Below are positions 56,039 through 64,000 of a DNA stretch of 64,000 bases, one piece after another. The first letter of the stretch is position 1. Each line of letters begins with the position of its first letter. Source of the stretch: Terriglobus aquaticus (lineage in GTDB: Bacteria > Acidobacteriota > Terriglobia > Terriglobales > Acidobacteriaceae); the NCBI RefSeq assembly GCF_025685415.1, contig NZ_JAGSYB010000001.1:3782001-3846000 (forward strand). The letters run 5' to 3'. A program made the position numbers and the translations under genes. Below the pieces are notes generated by a model that was not told the DNA's origin, made no database searches, and saw only the letters and a program-made list of their open reading frames with translations.

Positions 56039-57424
56039 ATGATCATCAACTTCTCGGAACGCGCACATAACCACAACTGGGATCTCGATCCCATCGTGCG
56101 ATCGCTGCTGGACACCGACTTCTACAAGCTGCTGATGCTGCAGTTCATCTGGAAGCACTTCCGCACCACAAACGTCGCGTTCAGCCTGCGCAACCGCAAT
56201 GCCACCATGCGGCTGGCCGACGTGATCCGCAGGGAAGAGTTGATCTCGCAACTGGAACACGTCAAGCGCCTGCGCTTCCGCCGATCCGAACTCATCTGGC
56301 TCGCCGGCAATACGTTCTACTCCACGCGCGGCATCTTTGAACCGGCCTTCCTTGAATGGCTCGAACACGACTTCGCGCTCAGCGAGTACGAACTGCAAGA
56401 GCGCGACGGCCAGCTTGACCTCATCTTCAGCGGCCCCTGGGTCAGCGTGACCATGTGGGAGATTTATGCGCTCAGCATCGTCAACGAGCTGAAAACGCGC
56501 GCCGCGCTCAAAGGCATGAGCGAGTTCGAACTCGACATCCTTTACGCTCGCGCAAAGACCCGCCTCTGGTCCAAGATCACGCGGCTGCAGAACGTGCCCG
56601 GCCTCGCCATCGCCGACTTCGGCACCCGCCGCCGCCACTCCTTCCTCTGGCAGGAGTACGTGGTCGAAGCCATGCACGCAGAGCTCGGCAAGAGCTTCAC
56701 CGGCACCAGCAACACCTTTCTCGCCTACAAGCACGACATGGAAGCCATCGGCACCAACGCGCATGAGATCCCCATGGCCATGGCGGCGCTCACCGACAAC
56801 GATGCCGACCTGAAAGCGTCGCAGTACCGCATGCTCGAGCTCTGGCAGCAGACGTACGGTGGCTCTCTGCTCGTCATGCTGCCCGACACCTACGGCACCA
56901 CGCAGTTCCTGGAGCACGCGCCCAACTGGGTCACCGGCTGGACCGGCCAGCGCGTCGATTCCAAGGACCCATTCGTTGCAGGTGACGAGTACATCCAGTG
57001 GCTGCAGAAGCGCGGCGCCGATCCGCGGTCCAAGTTGCTCATTGCCAGCGACGGCCTCGACGTGCAGGAGATACTCAGCCTCCACGCCTACTTCGGTGGA
57101 GAGATCCAGCCCGGCGTCAGCGCCATGAACTTCCGCGATGCCGCAGACTTCCACGACGAACGCAAGTGGCGGCCGGATCGCCGCATCCGTTTCTCAGCCG
57201 GCTGGGGCACCCTTCTGACCAACGACTTTCGCGACTGCCACCCGCGCAACGAAGACGGCCTGGAACCAATCAGCCTCGTCTGCAAGCTGCGCAGTGCAGA
57301 AGGTCGTCCCGCCGTGAAGCTGAGCGACAACTACCTGAAAGCCAGCGGCCCGCCTGACCTGGTCGAGCACTATCGGCGGGTCTTCGGTTTGGCGGGCATG
57401 GCCAACCTTCCGGTCGTTGTCTGA
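56039..57424 (+). CDS. pncB: Nicotinate phosphoribosyltransferase
   Basis: A 461-residue type II phosphoribosyltransferase. It opens with the family segment LLDTDFYKLLMLQFIW, has the phospho-histidine loop DFGTRRRHSF (His200) and the later FAGTSNT-like segment KSFTGTSNTFLAYKHDM. It converts nicotinate and PRPP to nicotinate mononucleotide in NAD salvage, with ATP use. The ATG at 56039 is preferred over TTG at 56024. It diverges from the XRE regulator pair across the 34-bp palindrome, so it may share its control. Confidence 0.94.
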   Translation: MIINFSERAHNHNWDLDPIVRSLLDTDFYKLLMLQFIWKHFRTTNVAFSLRNRNATMRLADVIRREELISQLEHVKRLRFRRSELIWLAGNTFYSTRGIFEPAFLEWLEHDFALSEYELQERDGQLDLIFSGPWVSVTMWEIYALSIVNELKTRAALKGMSEFELDILYARAKTRLWSKITRLQNVPGLAIADFGTRRRHSFLWQEYVVEAMHAELGKSFTGTSNTFLAYKHDMEAIGTNAHEIPMAMAALTDNDADLKASQYRMLELWQQTYGGSLLVMLPDTYGTTQFLEHAPNWVTGWTGQRVDSKDPFVAGDEYIQWLQKRGADPRSKLLIASDGLDVQEILSLHAYFGGEIQPGVSAMNFRDAADFHDERKWRPDRRIRFSAGWGTLLTNDFRDCHPRNEDGLEPISLVCKLRSAEGRPAVKLSDNYLKASGPPDLVEHYRRVFGLAGMANLPVVV

Positions 57425-57439
57425 CCGGCAAAGGCGTCG

Positions 57440-57949
57440 CTAGCGCGTAGCGGGGCGCGAGTGAATCAGCGTCTTGTGTCGCTTCATCATTAGCACCAGG
57501 GCGCGGCGCAGATACATCGCCGTAAGCGGCATCAGGATCGCCGCCACAATCGCCCACACTACCAGCCCGTGCCATTGCCACTGCCACATGTCTCGAACCA
57601 TCCGCACCGGATGGTGGCTCAGGTGCTTGATCTCGCGCGCGCTAAAGGGCAGGTGGCGGCTATGGAACATGTACACACCCAACTGCATGAACGGCACGAA
57701 CAGCAGCAGGTGCAGCGGCGCAACCACGTGCACGCCAATCTGCGAGGCAACCTGGTTCAAGCCAAGCATCCAGGCAAGCAGGATCACCACCACCGTGGTA
57801 ACGCCAACGGTTGGGTTGATGCCGATCGCCATGCCAAGCGCCAGGCTCCAGGCCAGACGGCGCGGCGTTACCCCACCGCGCAACAGCCGCAATAGCGGCC
57901 GCAGCACATGGCAACGGATGAATTCGCGGAGTCTCTCCCCAATCAGCAC
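57440..57949 (-). CDS. DUF2062-type membrane protein
   Basis: A 169-residue protein with about three hydrophobic segments. The family segment GVTPRRLAWSLALGMAIGINPTVGVTT is split here to its key part: GMAIGINPTVG after a basic helix. DUF2062 proteins are small inner membrane proteins of unknown function. The start is GTG at 57949. It converges with pncB (15 bases) and lies 86 bases downstream of udk. Confidence 0.82.
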   Translation of the reverse strand: MLIGERLREFIRCHVLRPLLRLLRGGVTPRRLAWSLALGMAIGINPTVGVTTVVVILLAWMLGLNQVASQIGVHVVAPLHLLLFVPFMQLGVYMFHSRHLPFSAREIKHLSHHPVRMVRDMWQWQWHGLVVWAIVAAILMPLTAMYLRRALVLMMKRHKTLIHSRPATR

Positions 57950-58035
57950 GGATCGTTGGACGCGAAACAGGCCCGGAGGGATCAGTCGACCGGCAAGAAA
58001 GCTGCCAGAAACAGTCGGAGGGACGCCACCAGGCG

Positions 58036-58689
58036 TTACAGCAGCGATCGCCGCCGAAGATCGCCCAGTACGGCTTCCACCGACCAGTCCAGCGCCTCGC
58101 AGCCGTTCACCGTCAACGCCGCGTTGGCCTGCGAGGGCAGCACAAACTGGTCGGCCATGGGCCGCGCGGTCGCGTGGAACTGTTCGCGGACACTTTCTTC
58201 CGTCCGCCCCCGTTCGCGCGTGTCGCGATAGATGCGCCGTGTCAGGCAGACTTCATGCGAACAGTCCACGTACACCGTCAGCGTGTACAGCGGCAGCAAC
58301 TCCGGGTAGTGCAGCGCCAGGATGCCCTCTACGATCACGAACCGCTCTGGCGCAACGCGGTCAGTCCGGCCCGGCACGCGCGAGTGCGTGCTGAAGTCGT
58401 ACACCGGGCGCTCGATCGTCTCGCCGCGGCTCAGGCCGGCAACGTGCTCCAGGATCAACTCGCTTTCCAGCGAGTCTGGATGATCGAAGTTGCGCTTGTG
58501 GCGCGTGTCCAGCGGAAACTGCGACAGGTCGCGATAGTACAGATCCAGCGGAAACAGGGTGGCGTTCAACTCGTTCGCCAACTCACGCGCCAGCGTCGTC
58601 TTGCCAGACCCGGAGCAGCCGCCGATGCCGATTACGATCGGCCGCACCGTTCCAGCCAACGTCAGTTGCTCGCCGGGCGCCCCGCTCAC
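58036..58689 (-). CDS. udk: Uridine kinase
   Basis: A 217-residue P-loop kinase with Walker A GGCSGSGKT (23-31), FPLDLYYRDLSQFP and NFDHPDSLESELILEH, as in uridine kinases, and the lid segment RRIYRDTRERGRT. It phosphorylates uridine and cytidine in pyrimidine salvage. The GTG start overlaps the PNP stop by four bases (GTGA), so the pair is translationally coupled. Confidence 0.91.
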   Translation of the reverse strand: MSGAPGEQLTLAGTVRPIVIGIGGCSGSGKTTLARELANELNATLFPLDLYYRDLSQFPLDTRHKRNFDHPDSLESELILEHVAGLSRGETIERPVYDFSTHSRVPGRTDRVAPERFVIVEGILALHYPELLPLYTLTVYVDCSHEVCLTRRIYRDTRERGRTEESVREQFHATARPMADQFVLPSQANAALTVNGCEALDWSVEAVLGDLRRRSLL

Positions 58690-59570
58690 GCTGCGTGTTC
58701 CTTAGCCGTGGCCGCTGCATCAGAGGTGGCCGCAATCTGCGGCACCAGCGCCGTCAGCAACGCACCAAACCTCTTCGCCGCCTGCACGCCGACCTCCATC
58801 ACTTCCAGGTGGTTCAGCGGCGCGTCGATCACGCCCGCCGCCGGGTTCGTCACCAGCGACAGCCCCAGCACCTGCAGGCCCATGTGCCGCGCCACAATCA
58901 CCTCATGCACGGTGGACATGCCCACCAGATCAGCCCCCAGCACACGAAAAGCGCGGATCTCCGCCGGCGTCTCATAGCTGGGCCCAAGTACCGCCAGGTA
59001 CACGCCGCTCTGCATGGTCCAGCCCTGCTCTGCCGCGGTGTTCACCGCCAGCTCGCGCAGGCCCGCATCGTACGCCGTCGTCATGTCGAAGAAGCGCAGG
59101 CCGGTTCCCGGCACCACGCCAAAGCGGCTATCGTTGCGCCCCAGCGCAGCGTTGGTTCCGGTCAGGTTGATGTGGTCGCGGATCGCAACAATCGCGCCCG
59201 GCGAGTAGCTCGTGTCGATGCCGCCCGCCGCATTCGTCACTACCAGCTGGCGCACACCCAGCAGCGCCAGCACCCGCACCGGAAACGTGACCTCGTCCAT
59301 GCGGTAGCCCTCATACGCATGCACGCGGCCCTGCATCACCGCCACCGGCACGCCGCCCACGGTGCCCAGCACCATGCGGCCCTGATGGCCCTCCACGGTC
59401 GACTGCGGAAAGTGCGGAATGTCTGCATACGGAACGGCTACCGCATCCTCGACCGAGTCGGCAAACTCACCTAGCCCAGAGCCCAAAATGATCCCCAGAC
59501 GCGGCTTCAGCGCAGTCTTTTCACTTAGAAACGCAGCCGCTTCCGATGCTTGCTGGTACAGGTCCGTCAT
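58686..59570 (-). CDS. Purine nucleoside phosphorylase (trimeric, 6-oxopurine type)
   Basis: A 294-residue enzyme: phosphate loop GIILGSGLGEFAD, VEGHQGRMVLG, VVTNAAGGID and GPSYETPAEIRAF. The segment LSLVTNPAAG carries the Asn typical of inosine/guanosine-specific trimeric PNPs. It cleaves purine nucleosides with phosphate. The ATG at 59570 follows naturally; the longer frame to 59684 is not family-like. Overlaps udk by four bases. Confidence 0.92.
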   Translation of the reverse strand: MTDLYQQASEAAAFLSEKTALKPRLGIILGSGLGEFADSVEDAVAVPYADIPHFPQSTVEGHQGRMVLGTVGGVPVAVMQGRVHAYEGYRMDEVTFPVRVLALLGVRQLVVTNAAGGIDTSYSPGAIVAIRDHINLTGTNAALGRNDSRFGVVPGTGLRFFDMTTAYDAGLRELAVNTAAEQGWTMQSGVYLAVLGPSYETPAEIRAFRVLGADLVGMSTVHEVIVARHMGLQVLGLSLVTNPAAGVIDAPLNHLEVMEVGVQAAKRFGALLTALVPQIAATSDAAATAKEHAA

Positions 59571-59683
59571 CCATTCTCCCAGGGGCGTCGAGTCCCGTTC
59601 AGCATAGCGCGGGGATGGTGCAAAACGACAGCGCAACGGGTCAGCCTCCATCCCGCCTCTAACTGCTGGAGCGAGGTGCAGCA

Positions 59684-59866
59684 ATGTTCGCAGTCATCGG
59701 AATTCTCGGTGGGATCCTTCTTCTGGTTGCGGTAATCGGAATCTTCTACTTCGCCGGCAATCGCGGCCGCCGGGCCGACTCCGCCAACCAGCAGCAGTCC
59801 GCGGCCGGTCGGCAGTCTGAGGTTCCGTACACGCCCACACGGACTGAAGGCCGGGGCGACCTGTAA
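59684..59866 (+). CDS. Small membrane protein
   Basis: A 60-residue protein with one transmembrane helix (about 3-25) and a short polar tail rich in Arg, Gln and Ser. It lies between pnp and the CNT transporter gene on the opposite strand, with a GAGGTG just upstream as weak ribosome binding site. No family recognised. Confidence 0.5.
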   Translation: MFAVIGILGGILLLVAVIGIFYFAGNRGRRADSANQQQSAAGRQSEVPYTPTRTEGRGDL

Positions 59867-59877
59867 GACCGCTGCCT

Positions 59878-61134
59878 TTACCGGATCAGCATGCTCACGA
59901 TGCTGGCACTCATCAGGTTCGCCATGGTGCCCGCCAGCATCGCCCGCATGCCCAGCCGCGCCAGTTCGTTGCGCCGGCTTGGAATCAGTGCACCGATGCC
60001 GCCAATCTGCATGCCAACCGACCCCAGATTCGCAAAGCCGCACAGCGCAAACGTGGCGATCGCCAGCGTCCGCGTACTGATCGCACCCGCATTCGCAAGC
60101 TGCCCAAGCTGCGTGTAAGCGATGAACTCGTTCAGCACCGCACGCGTTCCAATCAGGTTGCCGATCGTCGGGGCGTCGTGCCACGGAATCCCGATCAGCC
60201 ACGCAATCGGCGCGCAGAAAAACCCAAGGATCACGTTCAGCGACGACGGAAACGCCACCGCATGCCCACCGATCGTGTGAACCCCGATCAGGTTGTGAAT
60301 GCCCAGGAGGATGCCGTTCAACAGACCCACCAGTGCAAGGAAGCTGATCAGCATGATCGCCACATTGAACGCGAGCTGACCGCCATCGATCGTCCCTCGC
60401 GCGATCGAGCCGATCAGGTTCTCACTCTTGTGCTCGTCCTCGCTCTCAATGTGAACCGTGCCCAATGTCGCCGGAACTTCGGTCTCCGGCACCAGCATCT
60501 TCGCCACCAGGATCGTTCCCGGTGCGGTCATGATCACCGCGCTCAGCAGGTCCTGCGCGCGAATGCCGAACGAGATATACGCCGCCATGATGCCGCCGGA
60601 CACGTGCGCCATGCCGCTCGTCATGATGGTCATCAACTCTGACCGCGTCGCGCCATTCAGAAACGGCCGGATCGTCAGCGGAGCCTCGGTCTGGCCCATA
60701 AAGATCGACGCCGCGACATTCGTCGACTCCGCCCCGCTGGTCCCCATCGTGCGCTGCATGATCCAGGCCACGCCACGGATCACCCACTGCATGATGCCCA
60801 GGTGGTACAGCACCGCGAACAGTGCCGAAACGAAGATGATCGTCGGCAACACCGCAAACGCAAACACCTGCAGCGGGCTCTTGGGGTCCCCCAGCTTGCC
60901 GAACACCAGCGACGATCCATCCACCGAGTGCGCCAGCAGGGAAGTCACCGCGCCCGCAATGTTATGCAGGGCAATCTGACCATACGGAAAGCGGATCACC
61001 AGGAAAGCAAACAAAACCTGCAGGCCAAGTCCCCAGGCCACGGTGCGCCATCGAATCGCGCGCCGGTCCGTGGAAAGCGCATACGCAACCCCAAGCAGAA
61101 CAACCAGACCAAGCAGACCGGTGAAACGGGCCAA
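59878..61134 (-). CDS. Concentrative nucleoside transporter (NupC/CNT type)
   Basis: A 418-residue inner membrane transporter with the CNT motifs FMGQTEAPLTIRPFL and LNEFIAYTQL, plus GFANLGSVGMQIGGIGALIP near the end. It imports nucleosides with a cation. The start is TTG at 61134, with a perfect AGGAGG (complement of 61142-61147) 7 bases upstream. With pnp and udk downstream on the same strand it forms an uptake-and-salvage unit. Confidence 0.92.
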   Translation of the reverse strand: MARFTGLLGLVVLLGVAYALSTDRRAIRWRTVAWGLGLQVLFAFLVIRFPYGQIALHNIAGAVTSLLAHSVDGSSLVFGKLGDPKSPLQVFAFAVLPTIIFVSALFAVLYHLGIMQWVIRGVAWIMQRTMGTSGAESTNVAASIFMGQTEAPLTIRPFLNGATRSELMTIMTSGMAHVSGGIMAAYISFGIRAQDLLSAVIMTAPGTILVAKMLVPETEVPATLGTVHIESEDEHKSENLIGSIARGTIDGGQLAFNVAIMLISFLALVGLLNGILLGIHNLIGVHTIGGHAVAFPSSLNVILGFFCAPIAWLIGIPWHDAPTIGNLIGTRAVLNEFIAYTQLGQLANAGAISTRTLAIATFALCGFANLGSVGMQIGGIGALIPSRRNELARLGMRAMLAGTMANLMSASIVSMLIR

Positions 61135-61279
61135 GGGCGGCCCTCCTATACAAGTGGCGATATCCCCTGAGTGTAGCGGACAGGCGACCCCCGCCGGCTC
61201 CTTCCCGGTAACTGGCGTTACCGAACTTTCACGCTCCGCTCACCGTCCGGCAACAGCCGCAGGGCACGCTGGGGGCGTG

Positions 61280-62203
61280 ATGGCACCGGACCGGATGGCG
61301 AGGAACCACCAGGCGAGCGCGTCCCCCGTCGCGCCTTGCGAGGAACTTCCAGCAGAGACAACCACGGCGCCCCCGGCGGCTCTCCCGATCTCCACCTGCG
61401 ACACCCTCATCCTCTCGGACCTCCATCTCGGTGCCGAGGTCAGTCGAGCGGCAGACGCGATGCACCTGATCGAGTCCGTCGACTTCCGTCAGCTCATCCT
61501 GCTTGGCGACATCTTCCACGACCTCAACTTCGGCCGCCTCACCGGCGCGCACTGGAAGTTCCTCTCGGCCATCCGCAAGCTCAGCAACCCCAAACGCCGT
61601 CGCAAGGTCATCTGGGTCGAAGGCAATCACGACGTCGGCCTTTCCCAGCTCATGTCGCACCTGGTCGGCGTGCCCGTGTACCAGCGCTACGTGTGGGAGT
61701 ACGGCGGCAAGCGTCATCTGGCGATCCACGGTCACCAGTTCGATCGCTTCGTGAACCGCAACGTCCTCCTCAGCCGCTTCTTCGAGTGGTTCTACAACAA
61801 CGCCCAAAAGTTCGACAGCAAGCAGAAGAGCATGTCGCGCTGGCTTGACCGGCTCAGCACGCGTTGGCTGCGGCTCAGCGACAAGGTCGCCGAAGGCGCC
61901 CTGCAGTACGCGCAGGAAGGCCGCGCCGATCGCATCTTCTGCGGCCACACGCACGAGTCGCGCACCGAAACCCGCAACGGCGTCGAGTACTTCAACACCG
62001 GCGCCTGGATGGACCAGAACGCCACCTTCATCGCAGTCGACCTCAGAGGAGTCCACCTCCATGTCTACCCAAATCGAGTGCCCGGCAGAGTTGCAGATCG
62101 TCATCCCGGCAAAGAACGAGTCACGCTTCCTGCCAGATCTGCTGACCTCGTTGACCCGGCAGGATTACCCGCTCATCCGTTCTACGAAAGTCTTCGTTGC
62201 TGA
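61280..62203 (+). CDS. LpxH-like metallophosphatase
   Basis: A ~307-residue calcineurin-like phosphoesterase: LILSDLHLG (47-51 metals), LLGDIFHDLNFG, WVEGNHDVG, AIHGHQFD and CGHTHESR. This is the layout of UDP-2,3-diacylglucosamine hydrolase relatives in lipid A synthesis, though true LpxH is shorter. A ~38-residue disordered head precedes it. ATG at 61280 or 61295. The last ~47 residues overlap the next gene in another frame, which is unusual. Confidence 0.83.
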   Translation: MAPDRMARNHQASASPVAPCEELPAETTTAPPAALPISTCDTLILSDLHLGAEVSRAADAMHLIESVDFRQLILLGDIFHDLNFGRLTGAHWKFLSAIRKLSNPKRRRKVIWVEGNHDVGLSQLMSHLVGVPVYQRYVWEYGGKRHLAIHGHQFDRFVNRNVLLSRFFEWFYNNAQKFDSKQKSMSRWLDRLSTRWLRLSDKVAEGALQYAQEGRADRIFCGHTHESRTETRNGVEYFNTGAWMDQNATFIAVDLRGVHLHVYPNRVPGRVADRHPGKERVTLPARSADLVDPAGLPAHPFYESLRC

Positions 62204-62816
62204 CGCCGCATCCACCGACGATACCGTCGCCCTGGCACTCAGCTTTCGTCCCACCCTCGACATCCACATCCTGCCCGGCGGCATGCCTTCCGTTGGTCGC
62301 AATCGCGGCGCCCGCGCCGGCAACGCGCAGTTCACGCTCTTCCTCGACGCCGACGTAGAGCTGCAGGACCCGACCCTCATCCGCCGTGCTCTGGAAGCGG
62401 CTCAGCGCCGCAAATTCCACTGCGTCACCGTCGACATCCAGTGCAAGGACGGCCGCCCTTCCGACCGCTGGCTCTACCGCGGCAACAATCGCATGCAGCG
62501 CCTCTCGCAGTGGTTCCTCCCTTTCGGCACCGGCATGTTTCTCCTCTTCCAGAGCGCGCGCTTCCACGAACTCGGCGGCTTCAGCGAAGACGCCCTTTTC
62601 GCCGAGGACTACCTGCTCACCAAGCAGGTTTCGCCGCTCCGCTTCGCCGTGCTCAACGGCGAAGTCTGGACCAGCAACCGGCGGTTCCAGCGCACCGGCC
62701 GCCTTCGCATGGTCACTCTCTTCTTCTGGACATTGCTGAACAGCAATAACCGCCGCCACTTCCAGCGCGACCACGGCTACTGGCGTCCCGCTGCAGCCAA
62801 GGCGGCGAACAGTTAG
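62061..62816 (+). CDS. GT2 family glycosyltransferase
   Basis: A 251-residue GT-A enzyme: IVIPAKNESRFLPDLL, VADAASTDDT (47-55), the metal motif DADVE (96-100) and FAEDYLLTKQV with the likely catalytic Asp. Hydrophobic C-terminal segment suggests membrane association. The ATG at 62061 has AGAGGAG 9 bases upstream, a strong sign that it is real although it lies inside the preceding gene. Likely adds a sugar to an envelope lipid or glycan. Its stop overlaps that of the converging FNT gene by four bases. Confidence 0.88.
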   Translation: MSTQIECPAELQIVIPAKNESRFLPDLLTSLTRQDYPLIRSTKVFVADAASTDDTVALALSFRPTLDIHILPGGMPSVGRNRGARAGNAQFTLFLDADVELQDPTLIRRALEAAQRRKFHCVTVDIQCKDGRPSDRWLYRGNNRMQRLSQWFLPFGTGMFLLFQSARFHELGGFSEDALFAEDYLLTKQVSPLRFAVLNGEVWTSNRRFQRTGRLRMVTLFFWTLLNSNNRRHFQRDHGYWRPAAAKAANS

Positions 62817-63718
62817 ATCGGCGGCAGCCCCGTAAAGCTGCTGTTCAGCCTCTCCCGCCGCTCGCCCGGCCGCTGGTCCTCGATCTTTCTCAGGTCGCTA
62901 TCGCCGATCACCTGGCCGTACTCCAGCACGGTCACCATCAGCACGCCGCCACACACATTGCCAGCCACCGCCAAACCAAGCCAGCGCGGATAGGCCCACC
63001 ACGGCAGGTGGTGCGTCAGCACGGCGGCGATCACCTCGCCACTGCCCGCGATGCAGTGCGCAAACCCGCCCAGCCCCACCACAAACGCCAGGCTGAAGAT
63101 GATCATCACCGACCCGGTAATTGAGTGCGAGCCACTCACCAGCCACGCCACGCTCGCAATCATCCATCCGCCCATCACGCCGCTCCAGAAGATGGTCGCA
63201 ACAGGATGCTGCGATGCTTCCACGCCCAGGTGCACCAGCGCTTCCAGGATCTTCGGATTGAGCGCCGGCGTGTAACTGGCCAGGCCTGCAAACGCTGCCG
63301 CGCCCAGCACGTTTCCGGGCAACACCAGCGACCACAGCCGCAGGGTGCTCCACACATGCTTCTTGCGCGCCAGCACCAGCGCCACCGGGTACAGCGTGTT
63401 CTCGGTGAAGAGCTGCGCGCGCCCCAGGATCACCGCGATAAAGCCAAGCGGATAGAACAGCTTCGCACAGAACGACGCCACCGGACCGTTGCCCAGCAGC
63501 GCCAGTGCGATCGCCGTTCCCAGCGCCGACAAGCCCATAAATGTTCCGCCAGCAAATCCCGAGATAAACAGCGACGGCGCCGTCCGCTTCAGTTCATCTT
63601 CGGCATTGCTCAGCACCTGCCGATAGATCTGCTCGGCGCTGGGTCGCTCCAGGTTCTGCTGGCTTGACTGTCCGGCGGCCGCTGCGTCAGCGGCCTGGGT
63701 GGCTTCTTCGGTTGGCAT
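62813..63718 (-). CDS. Formate/nitrite transporter family channel
   Basis: A 301-residue channel with six hydrophobic segments and a soluble ~45-residue head. Family markers are SLFISGFAGGTFMGL, RAQLFTENTLYPV, VLPGNVLGAA and the GFAHCIAGSGEV loop. FNT proteins form pentamers passing formate, nitrite or hydrosulfide. No enzyme partner nearby, so the anion is open. A long charged C-terminus follows the last helix. Confidence 0.91.
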   Translation of the reverse strand: MPTEEATQAADAAAAGQSSQQNLERPSAEQIYRQVLSNAEDELKRTAPSLFISGFAGGTFMGLSALGTAIALALLGNGPVASFCAKLFYPLGFIAVILGRAQLFTENTLYPVALVLARKKHVWSTLRLWSLVLPGNVLGAAAFAGLASYTPALNPKILEALVHLGVEASQHPVATIFWSGVMGGWMIASVAWLVSGSHSITGSVMIIFSLAFVVGLGGFAHCIAGSGEVIAAVLTHHLPWWAYPRWLGLAVAGNVCGGVLMVTVLEYGQVIGDSDLRKIEDQRPGERRERLNSSFTGLPPI

Positions 63719-63762
63719 GCTCAGGTCTGATGCGCCGCAGACCTCGCCATTCGCTTCTCACC

Positions 63763-64000
63763 CTAACTTTGCTTTCCGCTTGCCACGTCGCGCCCCGTCA
63801 GCACCTCGCGGACCAGCGGTTTCCGGACGTAGTCCTGATCCGCAATCCGCAGCGTCTCGCGCAGCATCCGCTCCGGCTCGTCCAGCAGCGCCGCATCCTC
63901 GCTGAACATCGTGACCAGCGGCTGTCCCTCCGCGATGCGATCCCCGAGCTTCACGTGCATCTCGATCCCGGCGTGCGCCGCAACCGGCCCGCCCGGCACC
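63763..64000 (-). CDS. Pyrimidine/thymidine phosphorylase, C-terminal part (5' end outside window)
   Basis: The last ~79 codons of a gene that runs off the right end of the window. The segment GIEMHVKLGDRIAEGQPLVTMF and the closing PLVREVLTG match the C-terminal lobe of thymidine/pyrimidine nucleoside phosphorylases. The catalytic domains are outside. It fits the nucleoside salvage genes to its left (Udk, PNP, CNT). Confidence 0.8.
   Translation of the reverse strand, partial: VPGGPVAAHAGIEMHVKLGDRIAEGQPLVTMFSEDAALLDEPERMLRETLRIADQDYVRKPLVREVLTGRDVASGKQS

Overview
The window is GC-rich, almost fully coding chromosomal DNA from a Gram-negative-type bacterium. The best fit is an acidobacterium of the Granulicella/Terriglobus/Edaphobacter kind. 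Two secreted VWFA proteins of the type expanded in Acidobacteriota, many Tat or Sec exported enzymes, a TolC-type outer membrane protein and an LpxH-like hydrolase support this. The assignment rests on protein families, not on a marker gene. I see no rRNA, tRNA, CRISPR array, transposase, integrase or phage gene, and no gene-free stretch longer than about 210 bases.

Layout. 1-2,310: the 3' end of a radical SAM gene, two paralogous Lys/Ala-rich exported small proteins, and a DsbA-like thioredoxin. 2,454-6,303: TolC-type protein, MFS exporter, membrane-anchored hypothetical. 6,313-10,475 (minus): zinc-ribbon/M50 protease, Tat metallophosphatase, lone oligopeptide-type ABC ATPase, DUF971 and DUF3050 proteins. 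10,546-14,924: HD hydrolase, small basic protein, acyltransferase, HPt protein, GT4 glycosyltransferase, membrane protein. 15,031-24,404: VWFA protein, RluD-like pseudouridine synthase, Lgt-like protein, LOG protein, IlvE, M48 protease, PASTA protein, RsmB. 24,537-28,263: a coupled methyltransferase/glycosyltransferase pair, HAD phosphatase, aldo/keto reductase. 28,355-36,705: GH18, amidase, thioredoxin, YihY, SPL-like radical SAM protein, ribbon-helix-helix protein, pyruvate kinase. 36,756-45,928: membrane proteins, LigA, methyltransferase, cupin, Ddl, second amidase coupled to a second VWFA protein. 45,939-55,877: ABC-F protein, AsmA-like protein, response regulator, deoxyhypusine-synthase-like enzyme, Mn catalase, GH1 glucosidase, alpha/beta hydrolase, XRE regulator/membrane protein pair. 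56,039-64,000: nucleoside and NAD salvage (PncB, Udk, PNP, CNT transporter, pyrimidine phosphorylase fragment), with an LpxH-like hydrolase, GT2 glycosyltransferase and FNT channel among them.

Most of the region is ordinary core and accessory chromosome. The clearest joint function is nucleoside import and phosphorolysis near the right end, where Udk and PNP overlap by 4 bp and the CNT transporter is just upstream on the same strand. Cell-envelope functions recur: PASTA, VWFA, Ddl, LpxH-like, glycosyltransferases, AsmA-like.

The strongest unexplained signal is a 34-bp near-perfect palindrome (55,925-55,958) that overlaps a good promoter and lies between pncB and the regulator pair. Also notable are a hairpin that covers the likely ribosome binding site of the Tat metallophosphatase, and a 143-bp out-of-frame overlap between the LpxH-like hydrolase and a glycosyltransferase.
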